From positions 1 through 64,000 of the forward strand of contig WSUB01000106.1 in assembly GCA_019633425.1 (NCBI GenBank): 64,000 nt of DNA, in the 5' to 3' direction. The stretch is from Tulasnella sp. 424. Lineage: Eukaryota; Basidiomycota; Agaricomycetes; Cantharellales; Tulasnellaceae. Each line of letters starts with the position of its first letter. Position 1 is the stretch's first letter. The position numbers were made by a program, and so were the translations under genes. The notes under the pieces were generated by a model that ran no database searches, was not told the DNA's origin, and saw only the letters and a list, made by a program, of their open reading frames with translations. This document shows positions 35,273 to 47,100 of this stretch, one piece after another.

Positions 35273-38200
35273 AGTGAGTAATGCGGTCCTGTTTCCTCCT
35301 CCGAATGATAGCTGTGTCCCTGTCACCGCCGCCCAGCGCTCATTCTTATCGTGTCAGCGCTCTTTAGGTACCAGTGAATAAGCAATCCCTATTGCTACCA
35401 CTGGTTAATCGTGGTGAAACGCATTGCCCCCGAGGTTTGACATGGAACGGGAGGACTTTCGCCATCGCGCGATTGCGTAATCTAGGATAGGCAACCGCAA
35501 CGAGGGAGGCAGTACGCAGCGCGCTTTGTGGCGATATATGTCTCGCAACTCGAGATATATATATAGCGATTGAGGCGGAACGACGACCAGTCACGGAGGG
35601 GCTTAGGGCGCCTGTATACCGACGGTGCAGGTCTCGCGCGGATAGAAACGTCGATCGAAAACAAGCTGAATGGTAGGCCTGACCGGATGGGGCTGTCGGG
35701 AGGGTCATCGTAGAAACATTTTCGATCGTACTTCTCCCAAATTTGCGTTACTAAAGGAATTACCTCCGACTTGCAACTAATCACCTCCCTTGGGTTAGGA
35801 AGGGTGTGTTGAAGCCACTCAAGGGCTGTTGCTTTCGGTGGCGAGGGACAATGGGACGGTGCACGCGCGGCGGGCAAATGTTGCGCATCCGCCGAAGAAG
35901 AGCAACACTCAATTGCCCCTGGCCCTTTCTCGACAATCATGGACAGTGTACCCGTGATAACCGGTTGTGTACAGCATCATAGGTCAAAGAGTAGGGTTAT
36001 GGGCATCATTATATAGTGCAAATGATTCCCTTCAATTGTACGTACATAGCTTGTATGCCGACTTCTTTATGACTTTTTCCACGTTGTCGTTAGTCTGTTT
36101 CCCGTTGCGGTCGGTACCAAAGTTCGTCCGGTGCATGCTCTCTGAATCACGAGGAAGAAAGGTGGGAAGAAGAAGAAGAAGAGGGGGAGTACTTTTGCAT
36201 TGGGGAATTCGGCGGGACCCCGGACAAAGAAATTCGGACGATCCCTGAACGCGAACAGGCCTCATGAACACAACTCGCTCACAGGACGCAGTCGTGGAAG
36301 AATCACCACTTACCAACTCAGTGAGAAGTACATAGAATGCCGCCGCGCAGCTCGAACGGCAGGACGAAATGAATAAAAAATCGCAGAGTCCAATGGTGTC
36401 GCGCTCCCACCAAACGTCAAACCGTCGGTAGAACGCTCGGGCGATGATCTTCATTTGTGCACCGAACATGCCTTGCTAGCTGGATACGGCATACCGAACA
36501 CCATTCCCTCATCGATCGGCCCCCCAACCTAAACCCCCGACATGAACGGGTCCATATTCTTCGTGTTTCTCATCGTCATGCCTGTTACGACGTCATCGAA
36601 ATCAATGCTTTCAAAGCATGCGGTGTGTAACGTCAGCACGACCGGGGGCTTACGATATCATGTGGGAACAGCCTCGGGACGTCCCGACCGCGACCTGTGG
36701 GCCTGGTGTCTGTCCGCGGGGGCATGGTCCAGCGGAGTTCATCGCCCATTTGTATCTCACAGTCTCGCAAACGACCGACGACGGTTGAGGTTCGAGAAAA
36801 ATAAGAATAATAGAAAGGAGTAAGGCTGTCGTTCGATTTTCATTTCAAGCTTAGCATGTAACAAAGGTTGGGCTTGGGCGGCTGGGCTGGACGGAGGTCA
36901 CGCTCTCGCCGTTCAATTTAGCCTGAAACACAAACTAGTGCTGCCTTTTCTACACACGCGCACACAGGCCTTTCTCCCCTAAAAACGCGCGCATTGCATC
37001 GGTTTTACTTTTCTATGTTGTTTATTCTGACGTCTCAGATTACGATCGATCAAATGCGAGGGGTTTCAAGAGCTCAGATAAGACGGGGAGGCTGTACCGA
37101 CTCACGCATCTGCGTTCCACGGCGCGCGTTTAACCGTCTGATATGGGATGGGACTCATGGGATCGACCGATCATCGTGGTGTCAAGTTCCTCGCTTACCA
37201 GTTGCGCGAAAAGGTCCGAAGCTCGGACGCGGTCGACGTGGGTCGCTTGGGTACCGGGTGCATGTGGTTGCGCGCGCCGAGGAACAAGCAGGAACACTAA
37301 CACGTCGAGGTGGAGCATTCAGCCCTCCACCCAGTTACTCGCCAAATGGGTAATTCGTTTGGCGGTCGAGTCTCGACCGATGGAGCCAATATCACCGAAA
37401 GACCCACCAACCCAAGGAGATGAAAATTTTAGTCACCTTTCACTTATAATAGCTAGTTTAACGTTTTACGGGCCGTCGGAGGCGGTGAAGGAGATCGGAC
37501 GGTCTTGACGAAAATTTTTTTGTGTTCATCACCTGGTACGATGTTGTGTCCACGGGCGACGGTGATTCGATTGGAGGGTGGACGGCGGAACATGAGGCGT
37601 GCACGCTGCCCGGTGAGGTGACCAATCTCTTTCGTTCAATGAAAGAATCGGAAGTGCACGGCCGTTACACCCGCGGGTTCTCGAACAAAAAAAAACGTCA
37701 GCACACGCACGCACGCAACCAACTATGCCTCAGGGAAATGTTAATCCTAAACGGAGCTAAAACAAAACGTCAGAGAAAAGGACCCGATCTCCCCTCGTCA
37801 GTAGAATGTAGTATATAGTAAGCAGCTCCTAGATCCATCGACCACGAACGACGTCATCGCAATAGTACCCACCGGCCTCCTTCCAAACCCGGTCTTCTAC
37901 CCTAGGACAGACGAATTTAAATCTGAGAAGGGATAGATTTCAGGGATCCCGATTGGGTTTTTCCAATAAATTATATAATAAAATTTTTAGATCTCGTGGC
38001 GTTTTGCGGGGTATTCTCGCATTACCGACGTGGGACCCCAGACACCGACCCTTTTTTTCTTTTCGGCCAGGATACTCCTTTTCGACCCTGACGACCTCCA
38101 CTCACCCCCCCCAACGCGAGTTCCCCAAGGACACGACAACACCCAGCATGCCGGGCGCGAGCGGGCGGCCGTGTGTCCGTCCTCCCGTTCTTCTCCCCCC

Positions 38201-41142
38201 GTCGTCAGCTCGGATGAATAACGATGGGACCATCTGGAACGCAGTAGACGGTGGCAGTAAGAATAGCGAGAATGTATCTCCCGGGGACATTGCCCCCCCG
38301 CCGGCCGGCCCGCGCAGTAACCTGTTGGTCATAAACTCCGAGGCTAGGGTGGCTTGGAGACAGGTCTCTCGGGCTTGCTGCGAAGAGGGAATTCGGCTCT
38401 CCAGCCCACTCACTGCCAACGTTCAGTGCACCCCTGTTACTGGACTGCGTACCTTGGCTCCTTCGAAAAACCTTCGCCCCAAATTGTACTGGCTGGCCTG
38501 GCGAACGCCGAGAAGGAGTCTGGGATTTCTTCGCAGGGGGTGATCCGGTGTCCTGTACCACTGGTTTAGGCGGGGCGCCCAACTTGCGGGGTTCCAGACT
38601 CATTCGAGCAGTTCCTCCCCTTGCTCCACGATTTTCTCTGCTTTCTGCTTCTAAAAAACGCGGGCGTACACACACCTTGTTAACGTTATTAACCTAGAAC
38701 GAACGAAGGATAGATAACAAGCTGGGCCTGAATCTGTACACTGCCCGGGGCATGTGGATAGAAAAGGAACTGACGCAAGAAAAGAACAAAGATGTGATGT
38801 CGAGGGCTTGCAGCAACAAACGAGCGCTCGTAATGTGGACACTTCAAAAAAATCAGAGTCATTTGGGAGGGACAATGTACCTTTGGTTTGGCTTGGGGAC
38901 AATTCTAGCCATCTCCGTTGTCTTCGAGACCTCGGGGGGTGAAGGGCTACGACAAAAGGAGTCTAATCGGTATTTCGCGGTGACACGCGGAGTTATTGAA
39001 AAGCTCTTATCCAGCGTTTCTTTAATATGATAAAAGCGAGCCTGCCAGCCACAATTCAGAAAAACGGATGCGAGGCCCGGCGCTACTATGACTACCGCTG
39101 GAATTCGCCTTTAGGTTCAATTACATATTTAGGGAGGGTCGACACTCTACCGAGTGGTTTCTCCACAAGCTGATAGTGCTGCGAGAGTGACATGATCATG
39201 AGCGTCAAGTCTCGTGAGGGTTGCCGTGATGAATGGATCAGCCATTACGGCCTCCGATAGCCAAGACGCGCATCCCATGTGGGTGGCTTTTTTTCCGAAC
39301 CCTCCTCACGCATGCGGGAGCGTCGCCTAAGAAAGTCGCAGCAGGCATCGTCGAGAGAGAGAGAGGGCTGTGCTCAGCCACCAGCAGTTCGAGTCGACAG
39401 GTCCCGTGAGCTGTACGACTACGTGGTACACAGACTTAGCCGCCGGAACTAGATAGAACAGCGCAAAGCGCCGAGAACCGATCAGATGGAATTTGGGCTC
39501 ATCGTTCTATTTTTTTCTTCGTCTTTGAGTGCGTTCGTTTCGCGAGTGGTTTTGGGCCGGGAGGCTGTGTTGCCCGTCTGTACGGAGATGCCGGTCTGTA
39601 ACGGAGATAACGCCGCCTGTAGCGGAGATCATGGCCATGGGCGCGGGATTGTGTACGGCCCGAGTGTTAGCCTACGCACCCGCGGGGGATTCGGTGGTCA
39701 GGACCTTCCCCACCTAAGCTGGATGAGTCGTTTCGTCGTCGCTCGACTGGAGCCGACGAATGAATGGATGGCTATCTAGGGAAACACAGGAGAGGGACGG
39801 CAAGGAAGATCGCAACAAACAAGGTACCGAATAGGGGAATCGACGCCCCTTCGCTTCGGTGGAATGAGGCGTTCGACCGTCTCTTGATTTTCCAATCACC
39901 TCCGCCAAGCCCTCTGCCCTCTGAACAATGAATAGACTGGGGTCCTTCTGACTAGGAAACCCTTGATACGGAATTTTTACATACGTACATATGTACAAAC
40001 GAGTTGGCGAGTGTTCAGTGTTCGACCCTCGAACTCTAGATGAGTCAGAGTAGTCCGTTGTTTTAACGCGCCCACCCCGATTGTGCCGCTGGACCCTCTT
40101 CCCCCCTCCCCTTGATTACACTTACAAACTGAGTCGCAATGACAAGTGGACGCCGTCGTTAGTTAGTCGGGGCGAGATGAGATGTACACATAAGCGAAAC
40201 GAAGTCAGATAGCAAAGAGCGGTCGGGCGTAGAGCCGAACGAGGGAGATTAGTGATTGCTGAGTGTGCTTATGGTCGGATAGTTGACCGAGGCCGGGTGG
40301 ACCTTGGGGTTCTGGTGCTGCGTATGGCATGGGAAGAGTGGAGTTCGGAATAGATCGGCAGGGTGCACGATTGAGGGAGTATTACCGGGGCCGGTGTACA
40401 GGTAAGGGCAACTGCGTCGGTGGATGAGCTTCCGAGTGCTTTTCAATCGTATAGTATAAAAAGACAAGTCCATTACCTATCACCGCCTTGGAGTCACTCA
40501 TCTGCCGCCTCGCTTTGTCTTCGTTGTCAAGGCTATCCACCAACCACTTTATATACTCATACATCGCCAATCCCCTCAAACCTCACAAATCCCCCTCCCC
40601 GCAACCTCTCTATATCGTACTCTATCAACCGCCCAAAAAATCACCTCCTTGAGAAAAGCTGAAGGAGTAATAATAATTATCGATTAATAGGTAAGTGAGA
40701 CGAGAAAGCACCTCGTGTACGTACATTGGGGTGTCTGGGGTCTGTGCGCGTGGGGTGGAGTGGAACAATCACCCTTCTCCTCCCATCCGAAAGCCGTGCA
40801 ACCCGCTTGCAACGCAACCTTCCCCTCACTCTCCCATTTTCCTTCAAGTACCCCCTTCCCTGCACCTCCCCTTCCTCCTTCCTCGCTTGCCCCCCTCCTC
40901 CTCACCCCCCAGTTCACCCCCCCAGCGGCCACCGTCCCCTCCTACTCTACGACTCCCCTCACATCTCTACGATTTCTGTGCAGTGGTACTCATAACTAGA
41001 ACTTTCTCGTTCTCGCTAGGAGTCTCGAATCAACTACATATACACCCGAACAAGCGCCAGCAACCCAACTCTCTGCTAGCGATCTCTCTTCTCTCTCCTC
41101 CCTTCGGCCCGCACCTTAACTCTTAACTCTTTACTATCAAAC
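35273..41142. other. Long gene-poor stretch upstream of the cyclin gene
   Basis: Nearly 6 kb without a supported gene. A 156-codon minus-strand frame at 38205-38675 (rich in P, R and S, e.g. GAPPKPVVQDTGSPPAKKSQ) is the only moderately protein-like piece, and could be an exon of an unresolved gene. A GA run at 39355-39367 is visible. From about 40.7 kb the plus strand is strongly pyrimidine-rich (CTCCCCTTCC type), typical of a long basidiomycete promoter/5' leader for the cyclin gene. Confidence 0.4.
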
Positions 41143-42240
41143 ATGACCGTCCCACCATCCAACCGCGGTTCTTCTCCCAAGAGGTCGACTTCATCAAAGC
41201 AAGCCAAGGTAAGAGTCTCGACATCTGTCCCCCCGAAAAGGGGACAACAGTTCGTACTAAAATTCTAACGTGGACTACTTTTCTTTCTCCTTTTCGCCAC
41301 TCTCTCTACGTACTCAACTATGCAGTCCGACAGCTACTATGGGCACGAAGAAGTCGCAAAGATGTGTGCGCGGTTCATCACCGCCTTGTTCTCTTGTCCC
41401 GACGTACCTCCTCCACCAGCCAGCGGCGCTGCCCCCACCGGCCCTCAACCCACCCTTGCCGCGTTCATCGCCTATGCCCTCCACCGTACCCGCCTTGCGT
41501 CGTCGGTGACCTACTGCGCTCTCTTCCTTCTCTCCCGCCTCAAGGGTCGTTTTCCCGCTGCACGCGGTTCATCTGGCCACCGTCTGTTTATTTCCGCGTT
41601 CATGATCGCCTCAAAGGTGATCTGCGACGATACCTACTCGAACAAGTCCTGGTGCGTTGTCGGCCAGGGAATGTTTTCGCTCCGGGAGATCAACCAGATG
41701 GAGCGCGAGATGTGCAGCTACTTGGAATGGGTTCTGAACGTGAAGCCGGAGGAGCTTGCAGAGTTCGAGGCCGAAGTGAAGAGAGATTATGGAACTGGAG
41801 GCTTGAAGACAGGAGTCGCGCCCTCGCCCGTTACGCCAACCACCGCCACTACCTCTCCCACTACCATCCCGACGTCGTCCGTCCCACCCGTCAGCGTCAG
41901 GTCGACGGCTTCGTCAATCCCAACCACCCGACCCAACATCTCGTACAACACCACAGGAACACCCGAATCAAGTCCCCCATCCCCGTCACACTCGGACTCG
42001 TCCTCGCCAGCTTCTTCGGAGCCGCGCACTCCCCCGACCCCCGACGTCCCTACAAGCGCTGCTGCTCGCGCAGTCGGCCCCACATCCCGCGGCGGCATGT
42101 CCGCAGTCAAGGGTGGCGCGTCGATGCCGATGGCCAAGCCGGTCGTGCAGTCACATCCTGCCGTCCAAGTCAAAGTTGTGGAAGAGCGCATCCCCGGCAA
42201 CGGACAGCCGTTCGCCTTTGCCAGCGCAGCGGAGTGGTAG
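41143..42240 (+). CDS. PCL-type cyclin
   Basis: Two exons: 41143-41208 (MTVPPSNRGSSPKRSTSSKQ..) and 41326-42240, joined in phase 0 across a GTAAGAG..CTATGCAG intron. The cyclin box runs from about residue 25 to 160: SDSYYGHEEVAKMCARFITA, AYALHRTRLASSVTYCALFL, LLSRLKGRFP, HRLFISAFMIASKVICDDTY, then NKSWCVVGQGMFSLREINQM and EMCSYLEWVLNV. This matches Pho85-type (PCL1/2-like) or related G1 cyclins. The C-terminal 130 residues are Ser/Thr/Pro-rich with many SP/TP sites, as expected for a phosphorylated, unstable cyclin tail. The partner kinase is not in the window. Confidence 0.88.
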
Positions 42241-44142
42241 AATTTTTTTCTTTCTCTTATACTTTATTCGCACCTCAAAGCTCGGTTTGGTCTCCCTTTG
42301 CTACATCCAACCTTCGACGGACACTTTTTTCGAGGTCCAACCGTGTTGTGTTTTCTGTTTTGTGTTCCAACGCCTCCCTCACGACTCCTTTTACTACCTC
42401 TCCAGCATTAAGCAACTGTATTTCAACAACCTGCATTTCCACCATTTCTCCGTCTCCGACCTCCCCCCAACCATCTACTCCTCCCCCTACCTCTTCTCCG
42501 ATTCTACACGCCGGGTTTTTTCTCGTCTCTCGTTGTGCAATTTTATGGTCTTCAATAACTGGCGGGTGTTATTTCCTGGCTTATCTATGGGTTATCTGTA
42601 TATCCGTGTGTGCGTGCGCTGCTGCTTTTACTTTCTTTCTCTTGTCCAATGCTTGTGGATTTCCTATACAAACCTCTCTCCTTTTTTTGTTCGTTCCTTC
42701 TCCTTTTTTGCTATCATGTCCAGCTACTATGACTCTGCTTGTCTTTCTCTTTCTTTTTTTTTTACTTAGTTATGTGCGAATCGATGTCAAGACAATTCTT
42801 AGCCTCCTTCATTACCGTTCTTTGCACACGTTGTGTTCATCGCTCAATCGGACGTCCGCGAACGGACAAACATTGTGGAAGTTTTTGGAATGTCGCCCGA
42901 TTGGGGGGTGTACACGTGTTTTCCTTTCTCCCTCCTCTTGTTTCATTTTCGCAATCGCATCACGCACGAGGACGTCTGACGCCGCTTGATCAAAATCTTT
43001 TCTTCTTTTCTGAGGAAAAACATGCGTCCTTGATCAATTGCGCTCATCGGAATTTCTTTTTCTTTTTGTTAGGTGATCGCCCTGTAAATGGGGCGCGCGG
43101 GGAGGGTCGTTCATTCGTTCGTTCGAGACTCGGGCGGCCGCGCGAAATCCGCCCAGCTTGTTCATATCATGTGTTCATGCAAGGCAATCGAACACGTACG
43201 CAATTATACTCAGGGAAAGAAAGAACAAAGAGAGAGAGGCCAATTCGCGAAGCAAGCTCAATCGAATTCTTTTCTTTCGTTATCCCTTCGTAAGTATGAA
43301 TGTTCAACTCCCTCACACACCTTGCCACCCTTGTTCCATGAGCAGGACAACCTCCAGGACCATCTGTCACCGCTGCGATGTTGCCTCATGACTCCCCAAG
43401 GACAGGGTACGATCCCCCCTTGAACGCGCCGACTGGAGTATGGCAGAGGTAGATAGATAAGAGGTGAGCCCTGGGCGTCCAACTCGGAGGAACTCACTTC
43501 ACCCCTCCCCCCCCCGTACAAGGAGAGGCCCAGGACCAAGATCATGGTATATGGAGAACCATCGACGTAGGACGGTTCCGCGCCGATTACCCACCCTCCT
43601 ATATGCAGTTATAATATATGCCTTGACCGGCCTTTGATGCAGTGAGCGCGCGCACAGGCGAGTGAGTATTTCCGGCCGGCCAAGCCTCCCCGAAACGCCG
43701 TAAGTAATAGAGTACCGAGAGAGTGAACCCCCCAACTCCGCTTCAACCCTTTTACTTCGAACGCTCTCATGCCCATCCTGCAAACTTCCGAAAGGTCGCG
43801 CTCTCATGCACGTATCCTGCGATGCGCTGTCAACGACACCCCGGTTAAGTCACCGGAGTCCTCTTTGATAAGTCAAGGTTCCAAGTCCTCCGGCTTTTTT
43901 CGCTCGAGGACGACTCTGAGCTATATGGTTTCACTGGGGGAGGAGACCCGGTAGTTAACAGAGTGAATCGATTCCGACAACTGAGTCTAGATAAATTTCC
44001 AATACAGCTTCCCATGTCAAAATGATAACGAAACAAAAGGCGGAGAGAGAGAAAGAGAGAGAGAGGAAAACACCAAAGCCGGATAAGTAAAACAGGTTAA
44101 CATTCGCGAAAAAAATCAAATTCCCAATCCATCGCAATCGAA
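42241..44142. other. Convergent intergenic region, T-rich
   Basis: The first 900 nt after the cyclin stop are T/C-rich on the plus strand, with runs such as CTTTCTTTTTTTTTTTAC near 42.76 kb, suggesting a long 3' UTR. Long open frames here arise from this bias. A GA-rich run (GAGAGAGAGAAAGAGAGAGAG) lies at 44043-44067, just past the TSC2 stop. No gene seen. Confidence 0.45.
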
Positions 44143-47100
44143 TCAATAAACTCGAGTAAAGTCCCTTGCTTTCTCCTGAACAGTCAAATCAGCCGCAGAA
44201 TCTTCGTTGAGGTCCTCAGTCGGTTGAGAAGTCGCAGCCAACGTCGTTCGCAACCTCTTGATAGTCTGCAATCGACTCCGCCAATTCGTCACGTATTCGG
44301 CTTTTCTCGTATCGCGGTGGGTGTGCACCCAGACAGGAGCGAAAAAGTCCGCCAAGAGACTGACTTCCCGCACGTACGCTGGCAAACTCTCAGCAGAGAT
44401 GATCTTGAATTCTCCTAGGGGTCCAAACTCTGGCATCCCAGCCGCGCGTTGACACGAAACTTTGAAGTACTCGTGGTCGTGCAAGGCGTTAGTGTAAGCG
44501 CCGATCACTCCTGCCGAGTGAGGCTCGATGACGACGTTGGCAAACTGGAACTCGGTCTTCAACGTATCGAAGCGGTAAGGCACGCCAGAGTCGTTCCAAA
44601 CAATTCGCACATAGTCGTTGCCGACGTGCTTTTTCTTGTGAGCATATTGAGGGTCATAAGGTCGGTTAGGCATAAGCGTTGTGACGTGGTAAAGCACTTG
44701 AATGATGTCGTTCCACCAGGCATAGGTGTATTTTCCGTCTTCGTCAGTGTACGTGTCTAGTCCTCCGGTGTATACGTCCTTTTGGTTTTTGAGGTGAATG
44801 AGGCGGCCGAGCCCGTGTAGGAATCGGGTATAGGCTGGCGAGCCATGTCGGTTACTGAGGATCTCTTCTTCCGTCGTTTGGCCAGGCGCAGCGTACAAAA
44901 CGCCGATGGTATGCGAGTCGATAACAGGAACGCGATCCAGATTACGAAGCGTGCGTTTGCATTCCTCAGTAGGTGGCACGAGAATGGATCGAGGGACTTT
45001 GCGAGAGTCGGGGTAGGGAGAAACTTGCAGAGCGAGGAAGCTAGGATCAATGAGGACCTCACGAGTCCGCTCCACCGTCGACGCCGTGCTCTGAGTAGAA
45101 GCTACTAAAATCCCGCTCTGTTGCAGTTCCGATTCGCTCGTCACCTGTGAACCCCAGTTAGCTGACGGAAACGAGAGACGAGAGACGCAAGTCGCCCCAC
45201 CTCAAGACCATTCTCCCTGACAACATTCTCACCACTGCTGCTCGACGAGTCTCCAATAGACGAGTGAAGGTCCACAAACGAACTCGTGGTCGAAACCTTG
45301 GGGGTCTGCAGTCCGGCTTCCGAGAAATCTTCAACATCATCCAGTAAACTTCCAAGCCTGATGTTCTCTAGACGACAGTGGAACCTTGTCATGCCTGAAG
45401 GTCTTCGGACCTCAAGCTCAACCCAGCCTGGCCGCTTCAACGACTTGATCGTGATAACCGCGTTGCCTTGTAGCCATGTCTTCTGCGAGAGGGTCGCATC
45501 CTCGTCTGACCCGGTGAGGACGTCCCCCAGGAACGATCTGGTAGGCTTTGGATCCGCATTGCCATACGCGGCACGAGCTAACCAATCGAAGCATACTTCT
45601 GTGGGCTCGTCGACCTCGACTACTCCCTTCCGTTCGTTCGCCATGAGAAGGCTTCTCGTGATGTTAGGCACGTATTTTGGCCGCTCTGGAAGCTTTACAG
45701 CGGAAAACCAGACATATATCGTGTAGTACGCAATAGAACGAAGGTGCTGCGATAAGGCATGGGACCTCGCTTGGCTGTTCGGCGAAACAGCGTGATTGTG
45801 ATGCTGGATGTAGCGGAGGGCGACGGTGAAGACACGTTTATAATCCTCTTCGGTGAAGTTGGCATACAGGGCTGGAATGTTTCCGAGAATGATGAGGAAC
45901 TCTAGGATGTGGACCGATACGGCTGGGTTGGTGACGATTAACGAGAGCTGGCCAAGGATCTTCGAAAGGGTGCGAGTTATCTGAGACTGCAGCTCAAACG
46001 CGGCGAGGGTCAAACCTAGTAAACAGGGTTTCACCGTGACTGGGTACCGGTTTAGTCCGAGCTGGAAAGCTTCGACAATTGCCTCGAGGATGGGGCGATT
46101 GAATAGGCGCTTGTAGCTGACGAGAACTGTAAGGACCTGATACGCCAACGAAAGGATGTCTGGATAACGGGCCTTGGAAAACCGGGAGGCGAGATGGTTG
46201 GATTGAATGGCACTGAGCAGGACGCCAGTAAATGGCACCATGACCTTGGAGGTCATCGGTCCACAGAAGAAGTGCTTATTGGCGAGTTGCAACGGAAGAT
46301 GGCAGAGGGCATATGAAAGGATCTCTGGATTTGCTTCATCTCGCACGACGTCTAACAAACAGCAGACGTAAGCCGATGTTGGCAACCACAGGCTCGCGGT
46401 GGCTGCATCTGCTGAGGCCATTCCAGCTTCGTACGTTGTCATGCCTTCGCTCGGCCGCGTGCCTACATGCACTTCAAACGGAAGGACTTCTGGGACTCTC
46501 CAAATGGGTTCCTCTCGCGGAGCGGATCCTGGAGGCTGAGAAGGGCTTCGACTGGCAGTGGGTCTTTGATCCCGACTGAGGGCTCTTGCTCGGCCAAACT
46601 CGGCAGTCACAACCTGGTCTCGCCCTCGTCGCTGGGCGTCTGGCAGTACAGCAGGACCTCTTCGAGTCAGGCTTCGGTTCCGCCGTACTCCCCCTTCTCT
46701 CTCGTCCGCAGGCGGTGACGAGGCTTGTTCATCCGGTGCCTGATTGTTGCCACACCGGCCGATGATGCTCGCAAGCGGTTCTAGCTGCGCATCCAGGTCC
46801 TTCATGATGTACAGGCGATGGTCACGATGTGCCCTTAGCCGCACCAGCCATTGCAGGATCGCAAGACGGGCTCGTGGGCATGATGCTTGCCCTACCCCAG
46901 TCGGGGAGGTCTCCTTCGTGGCTCGCTCGTGCCATTGTTGCTCATCTTCCGTCAGCGGACAGGCGGTTTCCGGGGTAAGTAACGCCAACATGTCCCTAAA
47001 CACATCGATGCAACGGTGGGAAGCGGGGGCCCGGGCGGTGCGGGAGTATGCCGATGCGGAACTCAGAGAATGGGGAGGTGCGAATGCAAGTGAATGGAAG

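Noticed and set aside
38205..38675. 156-codon P/R/S-rich minus-strand frame
   Set aside because: GC-rich low-complexity frames arise easily here; no convincing start, splice partners or domain.
39355..39370. GA-dinucleotide runs here and at 44043-44067 as functional elements
   Set aside because: Short simple repeats without further structure.
41364..42989. 541-codon plus-strand frame overlapping the cyclin
   Set aside because: Shadow frame of the cyclin exon extended by T/C-rich 3' sequence; Arg/Pro/Phe-rich composition and no domain.
42113..43293. Long Phe/Ser-rich frames downstream of the cyclin
   Set aside because: Produced by T-rich 3' UTR sequence; no start context or family.
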